A DNA stretch of 64,000 bases from positions 930,001 to 994,000 of the forward strand of contig NZ_CP076544.1 in the NCBI RefSeq assembly GCF_018885305.1. The letters are read 5' to 3'. Below are positions 27,051 through 35,516 of the stretch, one piece after another; position 1 is the first letter of the stretch; each line of letters starts with the position of its first letter. Below the pieces are notes generated by a model. It searched no databases. It saw nothing but the letters and a program-made list of their open reading frames with translations, and was not told the DNA's origin. The DNA comes from Curtobacterium sp. L6-1 (GTDB taxonomy: Bacteria > Actinomycetota > Actinomycetes > Actinomycetales > Microbacteriaceae). The position numbers were made by a program, and so were the translations under genes.

Positions 27051-28046
27051 GTGAAGATCGACCTCGCAGTCCTGCGACTCATGGAGCGCGAGCGGGAGAT
27101 CCCGTTCGACGAGCTCGTCCAGATCATCGAATCTGCCATCCTGACCGCCTACCAGAAGCACCGCGCCGAGAACGACGAGCCCGTCGACGCCCAGGCCCGG
27201 GTCGAGCTGGACCGCAAGTCCGGCGAAGTGTCCGTCTTCGTGCCCGAGCGCGACGAGGACGACAACGTCATCGGCGAGTCCGTCGACCAGCCGAGCGACT
27301 TCGGCCGTATCGCAGCCTTCGCCGCGAAGCAGGTCATCAACCAGCGCCTGCGCGACATCGGTGACGACAAGATCCTCGGCGAGTTCCGCGGTAAGGAAGG
27401 CGACATCGTCGCCGGCATCGTCCAGCAGGGCCCGAACCCGAAGATGGTGATGGTCGACCTCGGCACCGTCGAGGCGATCCTGCCGCCCGAGGAGCAGGTG
27501 CCGGGGGAGACCTACGCGCACGGCACCCGCCTCCGCGTCTACGTGACGAGCGTGGGCCGCGGACACAAGGGCCCACAGATCACCGTGTCGCGCACCCACC
27601 CGGGCCTGGTCCGGAAGCTGTTCGCGCTCGAGGTCCCGGAGATCGCGTCCGGCGTCGTGGAGATCACCTCGCTGGCCCGCGAGGCCGGACACCGCACCAA
27701 GATGGCGGTCAAGGCCAACGAGCCCGGCGTCAACGCCAAGGGCGCCTGCATCGGCGAGCTCGGTGCCCGCGTGCGTTCGGTCACGAACGAGCTCGGCGCC
27801 GAGAAGATCGACATCGTCGACTGGTCCTCCGACCTCTCGACCTTCGTCGCGAGCGCCCTGTCGCCGGCGAAGGTGACGAGCGCCTTCGTGCTGGACGCGT
27901 CGACCAAGGCCGTCCGCGCCCTCGTGCCGGACTACCAGCTGTCGCTCGCTATCGGCAAGGAAGGCCAGAACGCCCGCCTCGCCGCGAAGCTGACCGGTGC
28001 GCGGATCGACATCCAGCCGGACTCGATCCTCGACGGCGACGACTGA
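27051..28046 (+). CDS. nusA: transcription termination/antitermination factor NusA
   Basis: 331 residues. Binds RNA polymerase and nascent RNA, affecting pausing, termination and antitermination. It has the N-terminal polymerase-binding domain (about 1-120), an S1 domain with acidic insertion (about 130-200, [19 protein letters not shown]) and two KH domains (about 200-331, [21 protein letters not shown] and [23 protein letters not shown]). The acidic C-terminal repeats of E. coli NusA are absent, as usual in Actinobacteria. GTG 27051 with GGAGG seven bases before. First gene of nusA-ylxR-infB. Confidence 0.97.
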   Translation: MKIDLAVLRLMEREREIPFDELVQIIESAILTAYQKHRAENDEPVDAQARVELDRKSGEVSVFVPERDEDDNVIGESVDQPSDFGRIAAFAAKQVINQRLRDIGDDKILGEFRGKEGDIVAGIVQQGPNPKMVMVDLGTVEAILPPEEQVPGETYAHGTRLRVYVTSVGRGHKGPQITVSRTHPGLVRKLFALEVPEIASGVVEITSLAREAGHRTKMAVKANEPGVNAKGACIGELGARVRSVTNELGAEKIDIVDWSSDLSTFVASALSPAKVTSAFVLDASTKAVRALVPDYQLSLAIGKEGQNARLAAKLTGARIDIQPDSILDGDD

Positions 28047-28132
28047 GCGACACCCCACCGGCGCGGTCCGGTTCGCCCGTGGCGTGCAGCCCCGGGCGTG
28101 CCGGATCGCGGTCGTCGGAGTCAAGGAGTAGA

Positions 28133-28459
28133 GTGGACGCCGTCAGAACGTGCATCGGCAGTCGTCGTCGCGCAACCCGATCCTCCCTCCTCCGTGTCGT
28201 CGCTCGCAGTGACGGCACCGTCGTGGTGGATCCGAAGGCAGTCATGCCGGGCCGGGGGGCATGGCTCACACCGACCGTCGAAGCGTACGAACTGGCCGTC
28301 AAGCGCAGGGCATTCCGCCGTGCGCTCCGGCTGGAGCGTGATCCCGACACGTCCGCGGTGCGCGAGTACCTCGCTGGGCTGGGGCCCGATGGCCCGAACA
28401 GCACAGCTCCCGAGCGCCAGGACATGACAGAACAGGCTGAACGGCTTATGGACAACTGA
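28133..28459 (+). CDS. ylxR: YlxR-family nucleic acid-binding protein
   Basis: 108 residues from GTG 28133, chosen because AAGGAG ends four bases before it and because the family begins right at VRTCIG. YlxR/RnpM is a small RNA-binding protein between nusA and infB in most bacteria and has been linked to RNase P in Bacillus. The signature CxGC is CIGS here, so its second cysteine is serine; GRGAWL and the AFRRAL helix are kept. The C-terminal ~30 residues beyond the fold are not recognisable. Confidence 0.85.
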   Translation: MDAVRTCIGSRRRATRSSLLRVVARSDGTVVVDPKAVMPGRGAWLTPTVEAYELAVKRRAFRRALRLERDPDTSAVREYLAGLGPDGPNSTAPERQDMTEQAERLMDN

Positions 28460-28533
28460 TGAGCGGCTCGAAATGAGACCCGTCATCCATTGAGTCCTGC
28501 CCCTTGACGGGGTGGGACCCGTGAAGGAGAACA

Positions 28534-31398
28534 GTGGCTAAACCACGCGTACACGAGATCGCAAGCGAGCTCGGCGTCGACAGCAAGACCGCACTCGAGA
28601 AGCTCAAGGAGCTCGGCGAGTTCGTCAAGGGACCGAGCTCGAGCATCGAGCCGCCCGTCGCACGGAAGCTCCGTGCAGCACTGCAGGCCGAGGGTGCGTC
28701 CGCATCGTCGTCGCCCGCGGCCCCCGCCGCCCAGGCTCCGGCCGCACCGCGTTCCGGTGCCCCGAAGCCCGGTGGCCCCAAGCCCGGCCCGAAGCGCCCC
28801 GCCCCGGCGCCCGAGCCCGTGGTCGAAGCAGCGCCCGCGGCCCCTGCGGCCGTCGACGGTGCCCCGATCCCCGCCGCCCCGAAGTCCGTCGCGCAGCGTC
28901 AGGCCGAGGCAGAGGCGGCCCGCAAGGCCGCAGCCGAGCAGAAGGCCGCCGAGCAGCAGGCCGCTGCCTCCGGTGACGGCGAGCCGAAGGACTCCGGCCC
29001 GAGCGACGCGGTCAAGCCCGGCAGCGCCAAGCCGTCCGGTGCCGCACCGAAGCCCGGTGGCCCGAAGCCCGGTGCCCGTCCCGGCAACAACCCCTACGCG
29101 TCGAGCCAGGGCATGGGCGCACGTCCGCCGCGTCCGGGCAACAACCCGTTCGCGTCCAACCAGGGCATGGGCCAGCGCCCGGCTGCCGGCGCCGGTGGCG
29201 GCAACGGCATCCCGCGTCCGCAGCCGCCGCGTCCCGGTGCTCCCCGTCCGGGTGCCCCGCGTCCCGGTGGTCCCGGTCAGAACAACCGCCCCAACGGCTT
29301 CGGGCAGCGCCCGGGTCAGGGCGGCGGCGGTCGTGGCGGCCCCGGTGGCGGCTTCAACCGTCCCGGTGGTGCCGGCGGCGGCGCCGGTGGCGGCTTCGCC
29401 CGTCCGGCGTTCACCGGTCCGCGTCCCGCAGGTGGTGGCGGCCGTGGCCGTGGCCCCGGTGGTGGCACCGCTGGTGCGTTCGGTCGTGGTGGCGGCAAGA
29501 GCCGCGCCCGCAAGTCGAAGCGGACGAAGCGCGCCGAGTACGAGATGCGGCAGGCGCCGTCGCTCGGCGGTGTGCAGGTTCCCCGCGGTGACGGCAACAC
29601 GGTCATCCGCCTCCGTCGCGGTGCGAGCATCTCGGACTTCGCGGACAAGATCGACGCGAGCCCCGGCAACCTGGTGACGGTGCTGTTCCACCTCGGTGAG
29701 ATGGCGACCGCGACCGAGTCCCTGGACGAGGCCACCTTCGAGGTGCTCGGCGAGGAGCTCGGCTACAAGATCCAGGTCGTCTCGCCCGAGGACGAGGACA
29801 AGGAGCTCCTCGAGGGCTTCGCCATCGACATCGACGCCGAGTACGCCGACGAGGACGACTCCGTCCTGCAGCAGCGTCCCCCGGTCGTCACCGTCATGGG
29901 TCACGTCGACCACGGTAAGACCCGACTGCTCGACGCGATCCGCAACTCGAAGGTCGTCGAGGGCGAAGCCGGCGGCATCACGCAGCACATCGGTGCGTAC
30001 CAGATCGTCGCCGAGCACGAGGGCGTCGAGCGTCCGATCACCTTCATCGACACCCCGGGTCACGAGGCCTTCACGGCCATGCGTGCCCGTGGTGCACAGG
30101 TGACCGACATCGCGATCCTCGTGGTCGCGGCGGACGACGGCATCATGCCGCAGACGATCGAGGCGCTGAACCACGCCCAGTCGGCCGGTGTGCCGATCGT
30201 GGTCGCGGTGAACAAGATCGACAAGGACGGGGCGAACCCGGCCAAGGTCCGTCAGCAGCTCACCGAGTACAACCTGGTGGCCGAGGAGTACGGCGGAGAC
30301 GTCATGTTCGTCGACGTGTCGGCGCGGCAGAACATCGGCATCCAGGAGCTCCTGGACGCCGTGCTGCTCACCGCGGACGCCGGTCTCGACCTGCGTGCCA
30401 ACCCCGACAAGGACGCCCGAGGCGTCGCGATCGAAGCACGGCTCGACAAGGGCCGTGGTGCAGTCGCCACCGTCCTCATCCAGTCGGGCACGCTGCACGT
30501 CGGTGACGCGATCGTCGCGGGGACGGCCTACGGCCGCGTCCGTGCGATGGCGGACGAGAACGGCAACGCGGTCGACGCCGCGACGCCGAGCCGTCCGGTC
30601 CAGGTCCAGGGTCTGTCGTCGGTGCCCCGCGCCGGTGACACGTTCCTGGTCACCGAGGACGACCGCACCGCCCGTCAGATCGCCGAGAAGCGTGAAGCTG
30701 CACAGCGGAACGCGCAGCTGGCCAAGGCCCGCAAGCGCATCTCGCTCGAGGACTTCACCCGTGCACTCGAAGAGGGCAAGGTCGAGTCGCTCAACCTCAT
30801 CATCAAGGGTGACGTCTCCGGTGCCGTCGAGGCACTCGAGCAGTCGCTCCTGGACATCGAGGTGGACGACAGCGTCCAGCTGCGCATCCTGCACCGCGGT
30901 GTCGGCGCGATCACGGAGTCGGACATCGACCTCGCCACGATCGACAACGCCATCGTCATCGGCTTCAACGTCCGTCCGGACGTCAAGGCCCGTGAGCGTG
31001 CGGCGCGTGAGGGCATCGACGTCCGCTTCTACTCGGTCATCTACAACGCACTCGAGGACATCGAGAACTCGCTCAAGGGCATGCTCAAGCCCGAGTACGA
31101 AGAGGTCCAGTCGGGTGTGGCGGAGATCCGCGAGGTGTTCCGCTCCTCGAAGTTCGGCAACATCGCCGGTGTCATCGTCCGGTCCGGCACGATCACGCGC
31201 AACGCCAAGGCGCGCGTCATCCGTGACGGCGTGGTGCTCGCAGATGGCCTCGCCATCGAGTCCCTGCGTCGCTTCAAGGACGACGTCACCGAGGTCCGCA
31301 CGGACTTCGAAGCCGGTATCGGTCTGGGCAAGTTCAACGACATCCAGATCGGTGACGAGATCGAGACCACCGAGCTCGTCGAGAAGCCGCGCGACTGA
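28534..31398 (+). CDS. infB: translation initiation factor IF-2
   Basis: 954 residues. GTPase that places initiator tRNA on the 30S subunit and joins subunits. An N-terminal IF2_N domain ([20 protein letters not shown]) is followed by a long Ala/Pro/Gly-rich linker (about 50-330) with two RPGNNP(Y/F)AS(S/N)QGMG repeats and a Gly-Arg stretch, normal for Micrococcales. A second IF2_N-like segment is near 350-440. The G domain has GHVDHGKT (about 456-463), DTPGHE and NKID, then the C-terminal domains that bind fMet-tRNA. GTG 28534 has a strong GAAGGAG. A 14-bp hairpin separates it from rbfA. Confidence 0.97.
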   Translation: MAKPRVHEIASELGVDSKTALEKLKELGEFVKGPSSSIEPPVARKLRAALQAEGASASSSPAAPAAQAPAAPRSGAPKPGGPKPGPKRPAPAPEPVVEAAPAAPAAVDGAPIPAAPKSVAQRQAEAEAARKAAAEQKAAEQQAAASGDGEPKDSGPSDAVKPGSAKPSGAAPKPGGPKPGARPGNNPYASSQGMGARPPRPGNNPFASNQGMGQRPAAGAGGGNGIPRPQPPRPGAPRPGAPRPGGPGQNNRPNGFGQRPGQGGGGRGGPGGGFNRPGGAGGGAGGGFARPAFTGPRPAGGGGRGRGPGGGTAGAFGRGGGKSRARKSKRTKRAEYEMRQAPSLGGVQVPRGDGNTVIRLRRGASISDFADKIDASPGNLVTVLFHLGEMATATESLDEATFEVLGEELGYKIQVVSPEDEDKELLEGFAIDIDAEYADEDDSVLQQRPPVVTVMGHVDHGKTRLLDAIRNSKVVEGEAGGITQHIGAYQIVAEHEGVERPITFIDTPGHEAFTAMRARGAQVTDIAILVVAADDGIMPQTIEALNHAQSAGVPIVVAVNKIDKDGANPAKVRQQLTEYNLVAEEYGGDVMFVDVSARQNIGIQELLDAVLLTADAGLDLRANPDKDARGVAIEARLDKGRGAVATVLIQSGTLHVGDAIVAGTAYGRVRAMADENGNAVDAATPSRPVQVQGLSSVPRAGDTFLVTEDDRTARQIAEKREAAQRNAQLAKARKRISLEDFTRALEEGKVESLNLIIKGDVSGAVEALEQSLLDIEVDDSVQLRILHRGVGAITESDIDLATIDNAIVIGFNVRPDVKARERAAREGIDVRFYSVIYNALEDIENSLKGMLKPEYEEVQSGVAEIREVFRSSKFGNIAGVIVRSGTITRNAKARVIRDGVVLADGLAIESLRRFKDDVTEVRTDFEAGIGLGKFNDIQIGDEIETTELVEKPRD

Positions 31399-31414
31399 TC
31401 CACTGAGTACCCTG

Positions 31415-31447
31415 GGCCCCGCCTCTCCTTCCCGGAGAGGCGGGGCC
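31415..31447 (+). terminator. 14-bp hairpin between infB and rbfA
   Basis: Arms 31415-31428 and 31434-31447 pair perfectly around a 5-nt loop; no T tract. It could reduce read-through from infB into rbfA, which has its own strong Shine-Dalgarno sequence. Confidence 0.65.
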
Positions 31448-31473
31448 TCACCCCGTTCCGCAAGGAGGAACCC

Positions 31474-31950
31474 ATGGCTGACCCGCAGCGAGCGCGCAAG
31501 ATGGCGGACCGCATCAAGGAAGTCGTCGCTCGTCGGCTCGACAAGGGCCTCCGGGACCCGCGACTCGGCTTCGTCACGATCACCGACGTCCGGGTGACCG
31601 GCGACCTGCAGCACGCATCGGTGTTCTACACGGTGTACGGCTCCGACGAGGAGCGCGCCGAGTCCGCGGCGGCGCTCAAGGCCGCGACCGGCATGCTCCG
31701 GACCGAGGTCGGCAAGAACATCACGGCGCGGCTCACCCCGTCGCTCGAGTTCATCGCCGACGCCCTGCCGGACACGTCCGCGCACCTCGAGGACCTGCTC
31801 GCACAGGCCCAGATGCGTGACCAGCAGGTCAAGGCCGCGTCGGTCGGCGCCACGTACGCCGGCGATGCCGACCCGTACAAGCGCGACGAGGACGAGGACG
31901 ACGACGAGTCCGACGACGACTCCAAGGAGACGGCCGGCACCGGTCGCTGA
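31474..31950 (+). CDS. rbfA: ribosome-binding factor A
   Basis: 158 residues. KH-fold factor that matures the 5' end of 16S rRNA in the 30S subunit. The family core spans about 1-120 (RMADRIKEVVARRLDKGLRD, DPRLGFVTITDVRVTGDLQ, LEDLLAQA). An acidic Asp/Glu tail of about 25 residues follows, beyond the usual length. ATG 31474 with CAAGGAGG. Last gene before the convergent mutY. Confidence 0.95.
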   Translation: MADPQRARKMADRIKEVVARRLDKGLRDPRLGFVTITDVRVTGDLQHASVFYTVYGSDEERAESAAALKAATGMLRTEVGKNITARLTPSLEFIADALPDTSAHLEDLLAQAQMRDQQVKAASVGATYAGDADPYKRDEDEDDDESDDDSKETAGTGR

Positions 31951-31969
31951 CCGCGACGACCTGACACAG

Positions 31970-31999
31970 AGCGCCCGTCACCCACCGGTGACGGGCGCT
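31970..31999 (+). terminator. 13-bp hairpin after rbfA
   Basis: Arms 31970-31982 and 31987-31999 are exact complements with a CACC loop, 20 bp after the rbfA stop. Confidence 0.7.
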
Positions 32000-32041
32000 G
32001 CGTCGTGTCGGGCGCTGCGTCGTGACGGGCGTTCCGTCGTG
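31991..32041 (+). repeat. 17-bp tandem repeat, three units
   Basis: Units begin at 31991, 32008 and 32025 and share the pattern (A/T)CGGGCG-T-CGTCGTG. The first unit uses the right arm of the rbfA hairpin. Confidence 0.7.
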
Positions 32042-32096
32042 ACCGGAGGCGCGCCTCCGGTCGGAGCGCACCGGACGGGAGGCGCGCCTCCCGTCC
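32041..32096. repeat. two perfect palindromes (22 and 24 bp) between convergent genes
   Basis: 32041-32062 and 32073-32096 are each perfect inverted repeats without a loop and share the core GGAGGCGCGCCTCC. They lie between rbfA and mutY, which point at each other, so they could serve as bidirectional terminators. Confidence 0.7.
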
Positions 32097-32157
32097 GTAC
32101 CGACCGATCCGCGGTCGACGCGGTGCGGCCGACGCGGTCCGCGGGGCGTCCGGCGGC

Positions 32158-33087
32158 TCAGCCGCGGGGGAGCCGGTACCCGGAGGCGTCGTCGCCCTCC
32201 GCCAACCCGTCCCGGACGAGCGAGGCGAGCGCCCGCGCACGCTGCTCGGCGTCCGGCCAGACGAGCGCGACCTCGTCGACGGTCACCGGCACGTCACTGG
32301 CGCGCAGCTCGGCCATGATGAGCCCCCGCACCTGCCGGTCGCTGCCGGCGAACCGAGCCTGCTTCGGGGCGCGCGGCCCGTCGTGCGCCGGGTAGCCAGC
32401 GGCACGCCAGGCGCAGCGGTCGGCGATCGGGCACGCGTCGCAGGCCGGTGCCCGCGCGACGCACACCAGTGCGCCGAGCTCCATCACGCCGGCGTTGGTC
32501 GCGGCCGCCTCGTCGCGGTCGGCCGGGAGCACGGACTCCATCAGCCGCAGGTCCTGCTTCGCCTTCGCCGGGCCGGGCTCGCCCTGTCCGAGGAGCGCAC
32601 GCGCGAGCACCCGCCGGACGTTGACGTCGACGACGGGGTGCCGGTCGCCGTAGGCGAAGACCGCGACCGCCCGGGCGGTGTAGTCGCCGATGCCGGGGAG
32701 CGCCAGGAGCGCGTCGACGTCCCGCGGGACCACGTTGCCGTGCTGCTCGGCGATCACGGTGGCCGCGGCGTGCAGGGCGAGCGCGCGACGCGGGTAGCCG
32801 AGCCGGTCCCAGGCACGCACCGCCTCCGACGGTGGTGACGCGGCGAGGTCCGCAGGGGTCGGCCACCGGGTGAGCCACGCCTCCAGTCGGGGGACGACCC
32901 GGGCGACCTGCGTCTGCTGGAGCATGATCTCGCTGACCAGGGTGCCCCAGGCCGGGAAGCCGGGGCGGCGCCAGGGCAGGTCGCGGGCCTGCTCGCGGAA
33001 CCACGCGACGACGGGGGAGGAGATGTCCGTCCCGTTGGGGACGGCCAGGCCGTCCACAGGGGGACTGGAGGATCGGCCCGCGTTCAC
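32158..33087 (-). CDS. mutY: A/G-specific adenine DNA glycosylase
   Basis: 309 residues. Removes adenine mispaired with 8-oxoguanine. The HhH-GPD fold shows catalytic Glu53 in SEIMLQQTQV, the helix-hairpin-helix LPGIGDYTARAVAVF, catalytic Asp in PVVDVNVRR, and the iron-sulfur loop C-x6-C-x2-C-x5-C (CVARAPACDACPIADRC). The C-terminal ~60 residues look like a winged helix rather than the NUDIX-like 8-oxoG reader of E. coli MutY. The frame allows GTG at 33090 or 33087; 33087 is chosen because it lies exactly six bases after a TAGGCT -10 element. Confidence 0.93.
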   Translation of the reverse strand: MNAGRSSSPPVDGLAVPNGTDISSPVVAWFREQARDLPWRRPGFPAWGTLVSEIMLQQTQVARVVPRLEAWLTRWPTPADLAASPPSEAVRAWDRLGYPRRALALHAAATVIAEQHGNVVPRDVDALLALPGIGDYTARAVAVFAYGDRHPVVDVNVRRVLARALLGQGEPGPAKAKQDLRLMESVLPADRDEAAATNAGVMELGALVCVARAPACDACPIADRCAWRAAGYPAHDGPRAPKQARFAGSDRQVRGLIMAELRASDVPVTVDEVALVWPDAEQRARALASLVRDGLAEGDDASGYRLPRG

Positions 33088-33093
33088 CACGAC

Positions 33094-33103
33094 AGCCTAC
33101 GGT
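33094..33103. promoter_or_regulatory. overlapping divergent leaderless -10 elements (mutY and 33110 gene)
   Basis: On the minus strand TAGGCT (33099-33094) is six bases from the mutY GTG at 33087; on the plus strand TACGGT (33098-33103) is six bases from the ATG at 33110. The two hexamers share bases 33098-33099, so polymerase can probably occupy only one at a time. Confidence 0.6.
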
Positions 33104-33109
33104 GGTGGC

Positions 33110-33556
33110 ATGGCACGCTGGGCACCGCAGGAGACCGACACGATGGCTGCGATCGCGGCGGAGGTGATCGCACAGGTCGGCACGAACCGCACCGTGATCG
33201 CCGTCGACGGACAGGACGGCATCGACCTCGAACGCATCGCCGCCGCACTCGTCGGCGGCTTCGAACAGCACGGGGTGCACGCGATGGCCGCCGCCGCCCC
33301 GACGACCGAGGCGGACGTGCTCCGCGCCGACCTCGTCACCCCGTTCCGGACGACCGGTGCCGGCGACGGCGTCCTCGTGGTGCACGGTGCTGGGCTGCTG
33401 GCCCCCGGCACCCGGACGCTCTGGCGCTGGTCGCTCTGGGCGGAGCAGGAGTCCGGGCGCCTCGGACGGCGCGCGGACGTCAAGATCGCCGCATCGGCCG
33501 TGCTCGACGTCACCGACCCGGAGCACCCGCGCCGCGAGTGGAACGACGCCTGCTGA
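33110..33556 (+). CDS. degenerate uridine-kinase-like protein
   Basis: 148 residues, cytoplasmic. Start ATG 33110 follows a TACGGT element by six bases; the longer open frame upstream is mutY antisense. The sequence keeps the outline of actinobacterial uridine/nucleoside-kinase-like P-loop proteins: a hydrophobic strand VIAVDGQDG at the start, a middle strand ending HGAGLL, a (W/F)-rich segment RWSLWAEQE and the terminal motif DPEHPRREWNDAC. But the Walker A residues are gone: where GAGKTT is expected it reads GIDLER. It is also 40-60 residues short, lacking the lid. A phosphotransfer function is therefore doubtful. The family assignment is by eye and moderately sure. Confidence 0.7.
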   Translation: MARWAPQETDTMAAIAAEVIAQVGTNRTVIAVDGQDGIDLERIAAALVGGFEQHGVHAMAAAAPTTEADVLRADLVTPFRTTGAGDGVLVVHGAGLLAPGTRTLWRWSLWAEQESGRLGRRADVKIAASAVLDVTDPEHPRREWNDAC

Positions 33557-33561
33557 GACCG

Positions 33562-33578
33562 GCCGTGCCGAGCACGGC
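33562..33578 (+). terminator. short hairpin after the 33110 gene
   Basis: 7-bp stem (33562-33568 with 33572-33578), 3-nt loop, just before the truB promoter. Confidence 0.4.
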
Positions 33579-33593
33579 GTGCACGGGCGCTGC

Positions 33594-33599
33594 TACGCT
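33594..33599 (+). promoter_or_regulatory. leaderless -10 element (TACGCT) of truB
   Basis: TACGCT, six bases, then GTG 33606; no Shine-Dalgarno sequence. Confidence 0.6.
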
Positions 33600-33605
33600 G
33601 CTGCG

Positions 33606-34547
33606 GTGCTCGTGACCCCGCCCGACGGCATCCTCCTCGTCGACAAGCCGCAGGGGATCTCGAGTCACCGCGTCGTGTCCATCGCCCGACGCCGCCTCGA
33701 CCTGAAGAAGATCGGCCACGCCGGCACCCTCGATCCGATGGCGACCGGCCTGCTCGTCCTCGGCGTCGGTCCGTCGACGCGGCTGCTGACGCACCTGGTC
33801 GGCCTCGACAAGACCTACACGGCGACGATCCGGCTCGGGGTCGGCACCGACTCCGACGACGCGGACGGCGATCCCGTGTCCGGCGCCGGCGTCCCGAGCG
33901 AGGGCGTCACGGACGACGCGATCGAAGCGGCCGTCGCCGCGCTGCGTGGACCGATCGACCAGGTGCCCTCGACGGTGAGCGCCATCAAGGTCGACGGGCG
34001 CCGCGCCTACGACCTCGCACGCAAGGGCGAGGCCGTGACGCTGCGGAGCCGCAGGGTGACCGTCGACCGGTTCGAGGTCCGTGGACGTGCGGACCGCGTC
34101 GTGTCCGTCGACGGAGTGGACGTCGGCGTGGTCGACCTCGACGTCGTGGTCTCCTGCTCGTCCGGCACGTACGTCCGGGCCCTCGCCCGCGACGTCGGGG
34201 CGGCGCTCGGCACCGGGGCGCACCTCACCGCGCTGCGCCGATCGGTCGTCGGGCCGTTCTCGGTCGAGGACGCCATCGACCTCGAGGACGACACGGTCGA
34301 CGTCCGCGCGGCCCTCGCCCGACCGGCCGATGTCGCACGGCGGCTCTTCCCGGCCGTGCAGCTCGACGGGGCGCAGGCGAAGGACCTCGGCGACGGCAAG
34401 CGCATCTCCGTCGACCACCCCGACTCCGATGGGCCCGTCGCGGCCATCGCAACCGGTTCCGACCGACTCGTCGGCCTGGTCGCCGTCCGGCGCGGACAGC
34501 TCCGGGTCATCACGAACTTCCCGACCGCGACAGGAGCGAACCCGTGA
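33606..34547 (+). CDS. truB: tRNA pseudouridine-55 synthase
   Basis: 313 residues. Makes pseudouridine at position 55 of the T loop of tRNAs. Motifs: GILLVDKPQGISSH at the start, KIGHAGTLDPMATGLL with the catalytic Asp (43), TYTATIRLG, and CSSGTYVRALARDVG. A C-terminal domain of about 90 residues follows. A second GTG two codons in is possible, but the -10 spacing supports 33606. Its stop overlaps the next gene by 4 bp. Confidence 0.96.
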   Translation: MLVTPPDGILLVDKPQGISSHRVVSIARRRLDLKKIGHAGTLDPMATGLLVLGVGPSTRLLTHLVGLDKTYTATIRLGVGTDSDDADGDPVSGAGVPSEGVTDDAIEAAVAALRGPIDQVPSTVSAIKVDGRRAYDLARKGEAVTLRSRRVTVDRFEVRGRADRVVSVDGVDVGVVDLDVVVSCSSGTYVRALARDVGAALGTGAHLTALRRSVVGPFSVEDAIDLEDDTVDVRAALARPADVARRLFPAVQLDGAQAKDLGDGKRISVDHPDSDGPVAAIATGSDRLVGLVAVRRGQLRVITNFPTATGANP

Positions 34548-34909
34548 TCGAGTGGTTCATGTGGGTGCAGTTCGCGATCGCCTGCGTGATCGGTGTCGTC
34601 GCGGTCGTCCTGGGCCTCGTCGGGCGGAAGCCGAACGACTACACGGTCGGAGGTCTCGCACTCGTGGAGCTCCTGCTCCTCGTGCAGCTCGTCGTGGCAC
34701 TCGTCGCGCCGGCCGTCGGCAACCCGCCGCAGGGCAACGTGCTCGAGTTCTGGGTGTACGCCGTCTCGGTGGTGCTCGTCCCCCCGGCGACCATCGTCTG
34801 GGCACTCGTCGACCGGACCCGCTGGAGCACGGTCGTCCTGGGCGCCGGGGCGTTCACCGCCGCCGTCATGGTCTACCGGATGTGGCAGATCTGGTTCGCG
34901 CTGAACTGA
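34544..34909 (+). CDS. small membrane protein, four helices
   Basis: 121 residues, unknown function. Four membrane helices at about 6-26, 36-58, 68-88 and 96-114, short loops, no signal peptide. GTG 34544 overlaps the truB stop by 4 bp, so it is translationally coupled to truB. Small proteins of this kind recur between truB and ribF in Microbacteriaceae, to my recollection, but I know of no assigned role. Confidence 0.8.
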   Translation: MIEWFMWVQFAIACVIGVVAVVLGLVGRKPNDYTVGGLALVELLLLVQLVVALVAPAVGNPPQGNVLEFWVYAVSVVLVPPATIVWALVDRTRWSTVVLGAGAFTAAVMVYRMWQIWFALN

Positions 34910-34964
34910 CGCCCACCGGGGTCCGCTTGACGCCGTCGGTGCTCCGGAGCCCGTCGACGATCGG

Positions 34965-34970
34965 TAGGAT
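34965..34970 (+). promoter_or_regulatory. leaderless -10 element (TAGGAT) of the 34978 gene
   Basis: TAGGAT, seven bases, then ATG 34978; no Shine-Dalgarno sequence. Confidence 0.55.
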
Positions 34971-34977
34971 CGGTGCA

Positions 34978-35499
34978 ATGGCGACCAAGTCCTCCGCGGG
35001 GAGCACCTCCTCGGGCAGCTCCGCACCCGAGGGCCCCGCTGCACCGAGGGTGTCGTCCCTGGCGACCGGTGTCGGGCGGGTGCTCATCGCGGTGTACGGC
35101 ATCCTCGCACTCGCGGCCACCGGCCGGAGCGTCGTGCAGATCGCCGAGAAGTTCTCCTTCGCACCGTTCTCGTACACACTGAGCGCCATCGCGGCCGTGG
35201 TCTACATCGTCGCGATGATCGCCCTCATCGTCCCCGGCCGGTTCTGGTACCGCGTCGCCTGCGTGACGATCGTCTTCGAGATGACCGGTGTCCTGGTCGT
35301 CGGGACGCTCTCGCTCATCGACCGCCAGCTGTTCCCCGACCTCACGATCTGGTCGTACTACGGCATGGGATACGCGTTCGCGCCGCTCGTCCTGCCCGTG
35401 GCCGGGCTCTGGTGGCTGCGGAAGCACCATCGCGCCGCCGCCGGTGTCGAGCCCGTCCGCCGCGGCGCGACCGACGACGCCGCACGGTCCGCCGAGTGA
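34978..35499 (+). CDS. integral membrane protein of unknown function
   Basis: 173 residues. A Ser/Gly-rich cytoplasmic start (about 1-28) is followed by four membrane helices (about 31-50, 64-86, 95-114, 125-146) and a charged tail. The layout, with an aromatic third-fourth loop (YYGMGYAFAP), matches small conserved actinobacterial membrane proteins without known function. ATG 34978 is set by the -10 element seven bases before it. ribF follows 17 bp later and may be co-transcribed. Confidence 0.8.
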   Translation: MATKSSAGSTSSGSSAPEGPAAPRVSSLATGVGRVLIAVYGILALAATGRSVVQIAEKFSFAPFSYTLSAIAAVVYIVAMIALIVPGRFWYRVACVTIVFEMTGVLVVGTLSLIDRQLFPDLTIWSYYGMGYAFAPLVLPVAGLWWLRKHHRAAAGVEPVRRGATDDAARSAE

Positions 35500-35516
35500 C
35501 CGGGAGGACCCCGAGC

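Noticed and set aside
28483..31785. Minus-strand open frame of about 1100 codons
   Set aside because: Antisense to infB and rbfA; its Thr/Ala/Arg-rich composition is the mirror of the infB linker.
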